This document shows positions 1-10,412 of a DNA stretch of 27,299 nt, in pieces. Made by a program: the position numbers and the translations under genes. The DNA is taken from the NCBI GenBank assembly GCA_000310025.1, contig FN649741.1, forward strand, positions 5,509,056 to 5,536,354, in the 5' to 3' direction. Source of the DNA: Ectocarpus siliculosus. Taxonomy: Eukaryota > Sar > Phaeophyceae > Ectocarpales > Ectocarpaceae. The number at the start of each line of letters is the position of its first letter. Position 1 is the stretch's first letter. The notes beneath the pieces were generated by a model. That model was not told the DNA's origin. It did no database searches and was given only the letters and a program-made list of their open reading frames with translations.

Positions 1-32
<32 letters not shown>
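1..32. repeat. (GA)n microsatellite
   Basis: A perfect GA dinucleotide tract of about 16 units opens the window. It probably lies in an intron of the peptidase gene that enters from the left. Confidence 0.95.
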
Positions 33-33
<1 letters not shown>

Positions 34-461
34 GCCTCTGCTACCGCTGCTGCTTGCTCTCGTTCCGGTAGGAGTGTCGATCGACAAGACCTGTCTTTTA
101 GGACATTTCAACCAGGACGAGGAGGGATGGAAGAGTCCCGAACGATGCTGCTCTAGAGTAGAAAATAGATAGCCCGTGAAGAATGCCACCTTTTTTTTTT
201 CGTGGACGACGCTGACTCGTGATTTTCTTGCGCCCTTTAGCACCCCCACCCCCCTGTGTTCGTTTCTGCCGTCCGCCTCTCGCTGGCGGCGTTTTTTACG
301 GCCTCTTGCCAGTTCTTCGTCCTCAGCACCCTCACTACTTACCACTACCTGCAACGATTACGGCCATTTCCACAACCCGTCACTGCTCATTTTTGTACTT
401 ACTGTCTCGGTGTACTCTATTTTGGCCTTGGTCATTGTTCTCTGTCCGGCTCGTTTGAAAG
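33..461 (+). other. Probable intron of the M16 peptidase gene
   Basis: No exon could be supported here. The frames give Pro/Ser/Leu-rich translations without similarity to the M16 fold. The first recognisable peptidase exon begins at 462, after a pyrimidine-rich stretch ending in AG at 460-461. By comparison with insulin-degrading enzymes, the missing upstream exons encode the N-terminal catalytic domain. This stretch is therefore read as the end of an intron. Confidence 0.6.
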
Positions 462-3400
462 GCCGGAGTGCGCCACTGGCTAGACATCGTAGACGTCCTG
501 TTCCGCTACATCGGCATGCTAAGGAGAGAGGGGCCTCAGGAGTGGGTTTTCCAAGAGATCAGGGACGTCGCCAACATTCAGTACAGGTGTAAGATTGAAA
601 TGCCTCTACACGCGCAACGCGTCCGATGAGAAGAAGAAAACCAGCCGGATTATTAACTCGTGCTTCTCGTCATCTGTTGACAGGAGTTTAGCAGGGAACA
701 GGAAGTAGAGGCACCACGCAACGAGGGGACGTGCTTGCAATTTTTATCGCCTTAACATGGAGAATGTCAACAACTGTCTGCGCATGTAGTGCACGTTCGA
801 GAAGGAGGAAAGGGACATGGATGGAGTTGCCCCTTTCTCACTTCTCACGACTGTTCCACGCCACTCCACACCACGCCACGCGGAGAGTGAGTGTCTTCTT
901 TTTCGTGCTTTTTCATGTAGGCTCCACTCTCGCGCGCTACTTTCCCACCACACGCCACTCTACAGCACATGGGTGATGTCACGTCATGGCGTCAAGTTCA
1001 TGTGTCCCACACCACCCATCGCGTAACAGCTGTAGCTTCGTCCCTCCCTCCCTCCCTCCCTCGTTGTCTCCCCCTCTCTCCCTCCCTTCCTCTCTCTCTC
1101 CCTCTCTCTCTCTCTCCGTCGCTCCGCTGTCTATCGTGTTGTAGGTTTCAGGAGGAAAGCGAGCCGGCAGAGTACGCGGAACGGCTTGCCGAGCAGATGC
1201 TGCCTTCCGCCCGCTTCGAGGATGCCCACATCCTCAAGGGACCCTACGTCATGGACAAGTGGGACCCCGCCCTGCTCGAGGCAAGTGCCATTAACGTGCG
1301 GGAGATTGGAAGGGCCGGCGATGCTTTGTTCAGCCCTGTGCATGTGGCCATCCGGATGGATTGCTGCTGTGTTTTGCTGTTTTTGTTTTCCCTCTTCTTT
1401 TTGTCTATCTCTGCCAACCATTCTTCGCGGCCTTGAACAGCCACGCTGTGATAGAGCCGAGCATCTAGAACCCCAAGCTGAATCATGTCACGCTGCCGCG
1501 GCTGCTCGCTCCTTCCTGCAGCTCCCGCTATAACTGCCTTGTCGCGAACCCTGTTTTGCTGTGCAAAAACGCGCAGGGTATAATCGAACAGCTCACCCCC
1601 AGCTCGGCTCGATACGACGTCCTATCTACACTCTTCGGACGCGCGGTGGACGCCGCTCGAAACGGCAAGAACCAACATCCTCAGAGCGAGGACAAGGAGG
1701 AAGAAGGCGATGAGAATGGTCACGACAAGACGGCGGAGGGCGAGGGTGCCCCCGGCAAGGGAGGGGCAGGCCAGCGAGGAAAAAAAAGAGCCGCGGGCGA
1801 GGAAGACGACGACGGTTCCGACGAAGGTTCCGATTATGATTCCGGGGAAGGTTCCGAGGATGAAGGTTCCGATTATGATTCGGAGGAAGGTTCGGAGGGT
1901 GGAAAAGAAGAGGAGGAGGAGGAGGAGGAGGAGGAAGAGGAAGGGATGGAACTGGGGCACTATCACGAGCTTTGCAAGAAGCCCGACCGTGACCCGCTGG
2001 AAGAGCCTCGCTTCGGAGTGTGCTTCTGGAGCGACGCGATTCCCGCGGAGGTGATCACCGTGTTTCATGTTTCATGTTTCATGTTTTCGTTTCGGCCGCA
2101 GTAGCGGTAGCAGGGTTGAGGTAGGGTAGATCGCCATGCTTCATGTTTCATGTGTCATGTTTCAGGTTTTATTTTCTGCGGCAGTAGCGGTAGCGGGGCT
2201 GAGGTAGGGCAGACTGGGGTCGAGTTATGTGAAAGGTGAATGTAAATTGATGTCGACGCAAACGAAAGTTTGGCGGAGTCTATGCAAACGAAGGTTTGGC
2301 GGAGTCGACGCAAACGAAAGTTTGTTTGAGTGTGTTAAATGCCAAAAGTACTCTGGAGTATCATTTTAATGGGAGGGTTGATGTGCGGCAGTGGGCCGAC
2401 ACACTGGTCCCGCCCATCTTTGTCGCGCGATGCTTGTGACTCCCAAAGGCGTCGACTGTCACCAAGTGCTTGTTTCTCAAGTGGAGAAATGCTCTCACCC
2501 CCTTTTAGTCAACCCTGTAACCGTTGTTGTCGTCTTAACGTTGGACACCGTCGTCCTCCCCGGCCTTTCGTTGTGCGGGACCCCAACCGCTCAGATCTTG
2601 GAGGCATGGGCGGCATCCCTGCAGCAAGAGCAGCAGCAGCAGGCGGGCGGCAGCACCGCCAGAAGCTCTCTGCTCAGCAGCAGCGCGGGCACTACCGGCG
2701 CCGGGAAACACCCGGGTGCGGTTGCCGCCGCTGCCCCGAGCAACGGTACCACCAACGGGATGACGATGATGAAGTCCGCGGCGGGGGGGGCGCAGAAGCA
2801 GCGTCAAGACGTACCCAAGGGCAGCGGCAGCGGTAGTAGCGAGCCCCCTCTCCCCACCCTGGCCCTCCCAAAGCCCAACCGGTTCATCCCCTCGGAGTTG
2901 GGCATCAAGGAAATTCCCGCCGCGTCGGAGGACGGCAGCAGCAATAACGCCTCCTCGACGGAAGCCGAGGCGGGAGGAAAGGGGGGAGCGCATCATCGGC
3001 AGCAGGCGGAGAGACACAGCCCGCGCAAGGTGGCGAGGGAGAGCGCTTCGGCGCGAGATGCTGGCGGCGGCGGTGGTGGTGGGGTCGTGAGGTGGACCCT
3101 GTGGCACTTGCAAGACAGGACATTCGGGCAGCCCAGGGCGGAGATTTATCTCAAGGTGATGTGATGTGGGTTGGGGTGGTGTGCGTGCCGTGCCGTGTCG
3201 AGACACAAGGACGGCGTGTGTGACGATCATGGGACGTATGAATAGAGTCTGCAGTCTGGCATGGCTTGATGTGGTGTGTGTGTGGGATAGGACATGATCA
3301 TGGGATGGAATGGGATGGGATGGCGTGGGATGAAATGGAGTGAGATGGAGTGAGATGGGATGGGATGGGATATGATGGAATTGGATGAGATGGGATGAGA

Positions 3401-6400
3401 TGGGATGGGATGGGGTGGGGCGCGACGCCACACGTTGCGTTCTTCTCGCAGGGCGGACTCAACCAAAACGGTGTGGGTGATGCGCACGCGCCCACAGCGT
3501 CTTGTTACCGCTCTACATACCCGATGACATCTTACAAGCATGCGCAGCAAATACAAGGCATGTGCAGAAGAAAGCTGTTAAAGCATGTCGCACGTCGTTA
3601 AGTGTTGTACCGCCACTCATCGTTGCCAAGAAGACCTACACGGGGAGTAAATCCCCAGCCAGCAGTAAGAGTCATTCAATTCAGACCTTCACCGGCACCC
3701 ACCAGTGCACATCCCCCCTGTCATTTGATTCATCGTCTCGCGAAAACGGTTGGGCCGTGTCGTCTTTCTTCATGGTCTTCGATGATGGTGATGATGATGA
3801 TAATGATGATCTGATGATGATCTGATGATGACGATGATGATGAATGATGATTGTGACATTGAAAGGTTGTGACGCCGGTGGCGAACGAAAGCGCGCGCTC
3901 GGCGGCTCTCTGCGAGCTGGTGGTGCGGCTGGTGAACGACTCCCTGACCGAGTACTCCTACGACGCGTACGTGGCCGAGCTCAGCTACCACGTCAAGGCA
4001 ACAGACGCGGGTTTCCAGGTGACGTGGGGCGTTTTTTTTCTTTGCTGTTGTGTTGCGAGCCAAAGGATGATGTGGTGTTGCTGAAAGATAAATGGTACGG
4101 CAGAGTATCAACAAAGTGTTTTTTTTCGCTTTGCGAACTCAGAAGGTATGGCTGTTCTTTCTGTGTGTCCCTGTGCGAGAACGGGCACCGGTCCCGCTGC
4201 TGTTTCAGGTGAAATCGTGGAGTGTTGGCACACCTCTCACCTCGCGGCTCGTTGTAACCCCTCAACTCTGCACACGTCCAACCAAAAAAGCATGCTTTCA
4301 TCCTCCTGTATGTATACATCCATCAAGTTCTGGCGTTGCGTGCGCGCTCTGCTCCACGTACCCGGCCGTTTTAGCCTCTTCCTCTCTTTCCCTCACCCTG
4401 TCCCTCTTGTCACCGTTGCCGTTCGAGCAGATACACGTGTACGGCTTCGACCACAAGGCCCCCCTCATGCTTCGGGAGGTGCTCAAACGCCTGCTGGACC
4501 TGGGGTCCCACCTGGAGGAAGGTACGGCACACGTACTGCACAGTACAGTACAGTACAGTACCGAACAGGCAGTACCATTCAGTGCCTACCGTACCGTACC
4601 GCGTTTGACGCACAGGCTGTAGAGGTATGACAGTGTATTGTGCCACCCCGGAGACACCCGGCCAATGTGGGCCGCTTGACATCCCTCCGAGAACTGACTG
4701 ACTGACTGACTGACTCTGGCTGCGCGATACGGCTACAACATTTTTTGGTATGTTGTTGTTGTTGTTGTTGTTGGTTGTTGTCTTCACATTAACGTGTCAG
4801 TTGCTAATCCCAAATATAGATGAGAGAAAGGGAGATAGACGCCACGCGGTTTCCGACGGCCACAACCGTATGTCATACTTAGTTGCTGATTATTCGGTTC
4901 GGATCGTCGGTTACACTATTTATCTCTAAGACACCCGCCGCTGACGGTGAAAAACCGGTACATTCCCCCTCTGCTACAGCAGTGTTGAACAAGAAACTCT
5001 GACATGTGTCGATGGGCAGCGCGTGGAGACTTGGGAGCATCAAGACACGGCTGACACTCACAGCAATGCGGTTTCGTGTGGGCTACGCTCTTTTCCCCCT
5101 TGTTTTGTGACGATACAATATCGCAGGGCCCCTGTCTGTGCAGCTGGAAGCCCTAATCAGAGGCTACCACAACACCAACATGAAGCCCGGGAGGCACGTC
5201 TCCAACGTCCGACTTGAGGTGAATGAACATAACGACCTACAGGGGGTAGAAACAGAGAAGGAGGTGTACTCACGTAAGCGCGTGCCGTAGTCGTTAGATC
5301 GTTGCCCTCGCATCCCTACAGTGCCGGAACGGAGGAGCGATATGTATGCCGGGTTTTCGCCTGCCCAGGCTACGCTGACAAGGATGAAGCAGAAGCTGGT
5401 AATCACCCTTGCGTTTGCTGTGCCAAACCAGATATGCCATACGTTGAGTGGGCGACGGGTTGACGCAGAACCGAAAGAAATAAAATGAGTCTCATGATGT
5501 GTTGCCCCTCAGTATTTCGCTACTCCTCCGGCATGGAGAGACGAGAGTCGCGGCAGACACCCAGAGTGGGAGGAGAGAGACTGAGGTCGAATGAGAGGCA
5601 CGCCCACATGGAGAGGAAAGCGTAAGCCGGGAGAAACACCACACAACCGTACGCACATGCAAGCATCCTACAGCAGTACTGCTGTAAGCAGATGTCGTGG
5701 TTTCAGTTCTGCTTTGGCCTATTATATAACAGGGTGCAGCCGTTACGAAAACCAACCGGCACACGCAACTAATTCGCCGGAGGACAAGCCGTTGCACCCT
5801 TCTCTCTAGCTCACGTTGCAAGATACGTAGAAAATACAGACGAGGACCTTCCAAGGAGTTGTGAAGGACGTAGGTAGTTTTGCTGCCCGTGATACCCCTC
5901 CAATACCTATCCGCTGCGCCTCGAAGTATTATCAGGAGATGGTGTTCGCTGAGAGAGCGTTCCTTGGAATTGAAGGAAGAGATCCCTCAAGCAAAAAATC
6001 AGCCTCAATTTCCGAACTCGCGAAACCGATTCTCGCCGTGGCGCCTCCTCCTCCTCCTCCTCCCTCCTGTGGTGCATGTGATGACGTCTGCCTTCTGTCG
6101 CATCACGTGACGCGTGTGCTCTCTCTTCGTTTGTCACGCCGTTGGTTGGTGGTAACGGACGACGATACCAACCACAACCAGGCTTTGCGGAAAGGCAGCT
6201 GGTCTCCGGTGCAGAAGCAGGCCGCCCTGACCGGGGCTGGGGAAGGGCAGGACGCCTCAGGCCCAGCAACCGGAGAGGGGGAGAGAGCAGCGGGGGCGGG
6301 AGCCACACCGGCGCTGTCTGTTGCGCACGTGCAGGCCTTCCTCAAGCGCCTGTTCTACAGGTGCCAGCTTCTCTAAATGTGTTGCATGTCCTCGCCATAG

Positions 6401-9400
6401 CCAAGAGTCAATAGTAAAATGCTTCAACTATTGAGAGGAAAACAACTGTCCAGTAACAAGTTGATTGTGTGTTACGTATCGGGGTCGACGCACTGCTGAA
6501 CTGTCGAAATGTGCCTCGGCGGTTTCATTTACCGTTCAGGCGTTTTTTTCTCTCTTGCACGCTTCGTCTAGCCGCTGTTCCGAGTCACGGTGTTCTTGAG
6601 AAGACGTGCGAGGGGGCTGCATGTCCCCCGTCTCCCTCCTGACCCCCACCGACTTTCCTCCCCCTCTCCCCTCGGATTTACTGTCTGGTGTCGGTCGGTC
6701 CGGGTGGATGATGCACATCTCAGGGTAGAGATGGAAGGTCTCGTTCACGGAAATTTCTCGGAGGCAGACGCTGAGAGAGTCTTGGACGACATCGAGCAGG
6801 TAAGGTACTGCTGTGGCCTCTGTATTTGAGATTATTTCACACGCACTGAATCATGTCTGCGTTGATTGCTTCGCTGTTGAGAAAAGTGAAGACAGCGGCA
6901 GAATTTTGGTTCGACAAGCTTGTTTACGGATTCACACGGCCGCGCGAACCTCTTTTGAGCGACGGGCGCCGGCGTTTCGAAGATTCCTGCTCTTTTTTTG
7001 TTTTGAGGTCCTCATCTGCGGTTTGCTTTTTACATGTGATTTGTGTTCGGGGGATCAATCATTGTTGGCCCTTTCCGTGTTGGCGACACAGGTAGCCGAG
7101 GAGGCGGCAGTCAGCAGGGGGGGAGGCAGGAACGCTGTCGTCGACATGGAAGAGGGCGACGACGGTGGTGCGGAGGAGGTGGCGTTCCAGTACCCGGACG
7201 AACCCGTCGTGAAGCTCGACCCGTCCCAGCACGTGCTCTACTGCTGTCCCAGCAAGGATCCCACGGAACAGAACTGCGGTGAGGACACTGTCATGGTGAT
7301 GGTGGCGATGGTGCTGTCTGCAGATGTTGCTGCTCCTGTTGTTGTTGCTGCTGCTGCTGCTGCGATGCTGCTTGATCTGGATACACTTTCTATTCTAATG
7401 ACGTTTTAGAACAAGAGACCCACCTGTTACGTCAGCAGTGTGTGCTTGTTTCTTCCACGCTCGGCTGCTTGTTGCTGATATTTGTTTGCGCCCACCGTAT
7501 GTCTGACCTCTCCCCCTCCCCGCGCGCGCCCCAATGGTTGCTACCTCTTCCTTCGTTACGTCATCGAGCAGCACTGGAGGTGTACTGGCAGATCGGGGCG
7601 AACAACCTCGAGGATAGAGTTATCGCCGACGCCATCGAGCAGGTATGTTTTTTTTGTTCACATATTTGTATGTACGTTGTGTGTATGAGACAGAGTCAGA
7701 CACAGCAAGGCTCCTTGCACTTATCCTTGCGTAGATGCTGCAGGTGTCATCCGATAGTATGCGTGGTCTTCCTACTTGGTACATTGCCCCCCAGCTTGTG
7801 TGATTTTTTTTTTCGGTTTTCCCAGTATTTGTGAAGTATGTTGTTTTCTCGCAGGAGCCTATGTTACCTAAGGTACCTAAGGTACAGTTACAGTGTAACC
7901 TCCGAAGAATCGCTTCTCGCGTCGCGGTGAAATTCCTCCCGGCGTCGTGTTTCGCGTGTCCGGCCGGCCATGCCCCGGCGGAGTTTGCCTCACCCGCTGC
8001 TGATCTCAAAGGCTGCTACTTGTGTTCGTCAAGAACTAAAATAGATGCATCGACCCGGCCTTGTGCACACGCTGTAACAAGCATCAAATGTAAGACATCT
8101 CCAAGATGCCAAGTCTATGCCAAGCAACTGCCGTGTTGTGCTCGCTTGTGGTTGTGTTTCTTGAGTTCACGTTTTTCCATCGTTCCGACCTCTACCTGGT
8201 ACCTCCATGGCATCGATGCCGACCATCAACCGGCACCACACCACAACTGGAATTACTGTACATGATGCTGAATTGGTCAAGGTGATGGACGAGCCTCTGT
8301 ACGACCAGCTTCGGACGAAGGAGCAGCTCGGGTACAGCGTCGGGTGCTCCACCCGCGTCACCTGCGGCGTGCTTGGCTTCTGCATCACCGCGCAGTCCGC
8401 CGCTTACGCCCCCGCTCACCTCTACGCCCGCGTCCGCGCGTTCATGAAGTCCTTCCGGGACACCCTGGTGAGCGTGATCCCTGAAATTTCGGCTTCGTGT
8501 GTGTGTTTATTATTTGCATCGACTGCGCTAACCGTCTGACCAATGAAAAGACGTCAATCGCAGTGCGGTTGGAAACACGAAATGCTTCTAAAGGCCATGA
8601 TCTGGGACCCCGTGAGGTGGCGTCATGGGTGTGTTTGTGTGTGTGTTTGTTATTATTAGCATCGACCGCGCTAAACGGCTGACCAATGAAAAGACCTCAG
8701 TGTCAGCGGGTATAGTCAAGGTCCGTGGAAGGGGGACCAAAATTCGAAAAATGCGCAATGGTTGTGTGTGTCTGTTGTTCATTTTCATCCCTTTATGTCA
8801 GCGCTCACAGTTCGTAGCATTTCTGAGGGGTAGGAGCTGTCTCCAATCGGTGTGATTGTGTGTACATTTCTTTTCTTGTGAGCACGGAAGTTGTTCTGTG
8901 TTTTGGGATACTATGCTCCAGCTTGTTGGAGGCCGGGTGCGCTTCTTGGTTGTTGGTGTCGTAGGGCTTTTTTGGTGCCAAGCGCGTCTGTTGTGGTTGT
9001 CACAGGAAGTTGGTTGGCACCTCTATCTAGTGCGTTCTCCTCCTCCTGCTACATAGACAAGCGATTTTCCGTGGCCACAGGCAAACCCAACAAAAAACAG
9101 GGTGAAGGCTAAGCATGACTCCCTTGTTTCTGGACTCCACCCCCTGTTGTGTTTTGGTTACCCGGTGCAACACCCATGCCGTGTTTGTTGCACCCCTGTG
9201 TAGTGCGGGTCTCTTTTTCGAATTTTCGGAAACTCCGGCTGCACGTTGCTGTGCACCGTTGCCATCTAAATCCCGCTTCGTACACAGTAGTCAGTTTCCT
9301 TTACCCCGGCCGACTACACCCAACCCTTTCCCGACCAAAAAGGCGGGCATGACAGAAGACACGTTTTCGATGAACATGGAGTCCGCCGCGGCGAACAAGC

Positions 9401-10412
9401 TCCAGCCCGACAACACTCTCAGCGAGGAGGCCCAGCGGTACTGGCCCGAGATCTACAGCCGTAGGAGGGAGTTCCACGTGAACGTCGCGGAGGCCGCGGA
9501 GATGAAGGGGTTGGAGAAGTCCGCCGTTCTACGAGCATACGAGGAGTGGTGAGACTAAAGCCGGAATGTGCCTCAGCCGGCATCCGTTTTTGCCGCTCTT
9601 TGGATTGTCCGGGGTGGTACTACAGCAGCATAGGGGGCGGGATGCGAGGTTCTCGCGCTGCCGTAGGGGGTGAGACAGCTCCAGTGCCGGAAATTCGAGG
9701 TTCTAATGTAGCGCTGCATTGTAGGGGGAGACAGCTCTGGTGAGAAGGTGAGGTTCTTTTGTGGTCCTGGCACGGACCGGCGCCGTGTATCTTCTTGTCG
9801 CAGCACGCACATGACCCTATCCTGTCCGCTATTTGTCGAACTGGCCTCGAAATCTCGCGCAGCACGTGTTTCTCGTTTCGCGGCTTCCGTCTGCGGTAGC
9901 AAAAGTTCCCGCACAGCAGTTTTTGAGCTCGTTTTCTATTTGTTTGTTTTTTTTTGCTCTGCTTTAGGCCGCTTACGGCAACCAACTTTTCCCACCGCAA
10001 TTTATATAACCATCGGACGAAGAGACAAGCTGCACACCACCAATACTGACCACCATAGAACTTTAACTTTCTCTTACCAAAGGCACCTAAAAGAAACATA
10101 AATAAACAATCGTGTGCGGTGGCGGCGGCGTCGTCGTCGACGCTCAGGTTTTCGGGCGAAGGCGAGGGCAAGCCGTGCTTTACGCTTACGGTAACCGGCG
10201 AGGGCAAGTTCAGCGCCGACGACGAAGCCAAGGCGATAGAAGCTCACATCCAGGAGGAGATCGAGAGCAGCAGCAGCAGCAAAGACGTGGGCGGCGGGTT
10301 GTCGTCACCCTCGCGAAAAACGTGCGTGCGCATCGCGACGCCCCCGGAGCTGTACTGCCCCGCGGAGGGTCGTGACGTGTTCCCCCAACTTCTTGGCGTG
10401 CTGACTTGTTGA
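462..10412 (+). CDS. M16 zinc metallopeptidase, insulin-degrading enzyme/nardilysin type (5'-partial)
   Basis: Large M16A peptidases cleave short peptides inside a closed chamber made of two halves. The window holds 14 exons: 462-586, 1145-1280, 1577-2050, 2595-3155, 3866-4018, 4431-4521, 5127-5218, 6182-6360, 6724-6799, 7092-7278, 7572-7642, 8282-8467, 9343-9548, 10148-10412. All phases agree, giving 933 residues to a TGA at 10410-10412. Family-like stretches in order are EGPQEWVFQE, NRFIPSELGI, LVNDSLTEYSYDA, MEGLVHGNF, LRTKEQLGYSV and EEAQRYWPEI. The LRTKEQLGY segment carries the Arg and Tyr that bind substrate in human IDE. The catalytic HxxEH motif is not in the window; it would lie upstream. 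Compared with IDE there are two long low-complexity insertions, in exons 3 and 4. The boundaries of exon 14 are the least certain: the acceptor at 10146-10147 is the only one found that keeps the frame. A generic IDE-like label is safer than IDE or nardilysin. Confidence 0.92.
1041..1116. repeat. (CCCT)n/(CT)n pyrimidine tract in an intron
   Basis: Tandem TCCC and TC units lie about 30 bases before the acceptor at 1143-1144. They may act as an extended polypyrimidine tract for that exon. Confidence 0.9.
1281..1576 (+). other. GC-AG intron of the M16 gene
   Basis: The exon ends in CTCGAG and is followed by GCAAGT, the consensus of the rare GC donor class. The acceptor is CGCAG at 1572-1576. 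Joining 1280 to 1577 keeps phase 0 and reads DPALLE|GIIEQL, as expected for the family. No GT donor close by keeps both the frame and the family similarity. Confidence 0.8.
1823..1940 (+). repeat. In-frame 39-bp repeat and GAG-rich tract coding for an acidic stretch
   Basis: Two copies of a 39-bp unit, starting at 1823 and 1862, encode EGSDYDS-type repeats. A run of GAG/GAA codons at about 1908-1940 follows and encodes poly-Glu. The whole lies inside exon 3 of the peptidase, and its length is a multiple of three. Confidence 0.9.
2061..2212. repeat. Imperfect tandem duplication in an intron
   Basis: Two units of about 75 bp each begin with repeated TTTCATG and continue with GCAGTAGCGGTAGC and GAGGTAGGG. 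They start just after the donor at 2051. Confidence 0.85.
2252..2324. repeat. 26-bp tandem repeat, nearly three copies
   Basis: Units at 2252-2277, 2278-2303 and 2304-2324 share GCAAACGAAAGTTTGGCGGA with one or two changes. They are intronic. Confidence 0.9.
3301..3420. repeat. TGGGA-type minisatellite in an intron
   Basis: About 120 bp of degenerate TGGGATGGAA/TGAGATGG units form a strongly strand-asymmetric purine-rich tract in the 710-bp intron 4 of the peptidase gene. Confidence 0.9.
3781..3852. repeat. (GAT)n tract in an intron
   Basis: Degenerate GATGATGAT repeats end about a dozen bases before the acceptor at 3864-3865. The pyrimidine tract expected for that intron is therefore very weak. 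Confidence 0.9.
4693..4716. repeat. (ACTG)n microsatellite
   Basis: Five to six tandem ACTG units lie in the intron between 4521 and 5127. Confidence 0.85.
4751..4792. repeat. (TTG)n followed by TCTTCACATTAA
   Basis: A TTG repeat is joined to TCTTCACATTAA. The same combination occurs at 15121-15159, also intronic and in the same orientation. Confidence 0.85.
8497..8698. repeat. Duplicated segment of about 60 bp in an intron
   Basis: The segments at about 8497-8556 and 8637-8698 share GTGTGTTT..ATTA, GCATCGAC.GCGCTAA and CTGACCAATGAAAAGAC. The period is about 140 bp. Both are in the 875-bp intron before exon 13 of the peptidase gene. Confidence 0.85.
9646..9760. repeat. Tandem repeat of about 51 bp in an intron
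   Basis: GAGGTTCT recurs at about 9646, 9697 and 9750. In the first two units GTAGGGGG(T)GAGACAGCTC follows. It lies in the last intron of the peptidase gene. Confidence 0.8.

Noticed and set aside
2535-3431. 298-codon minus-strand open frame
   Set aside because: It is the shadow of exon 4 plus translation of the TGGGA minisatellite (Pro/Ser/His repeats).
5861-6181. Open frame upstream of peptidase exon 8
   Set aside because: Only the part after the acceptor at 6180-6181 resembles the family. The upstream codons do not fit between the matching exon ends and are intronic.
9804-9895. Plus-strand segment translating to SKSRAARVSRFAASVCG, considered as the next-to-last peptidase exon
   Set aside because: It resembles the M16 C-terminal region superficially, but no donor after it joins in frame to the terminal exon. 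The direct join of 9548 to 10148 is in phase and gives the expected YEEW-FSGEGEGKPCFTLTV alignment.
9968-10049. Strong-looking acceptor (long T tract, TTTAG) as the last peptidase exon
   Set aside because: The frame ends after 27 codons without M16-like sequence. The 10148 acceptor explains more.
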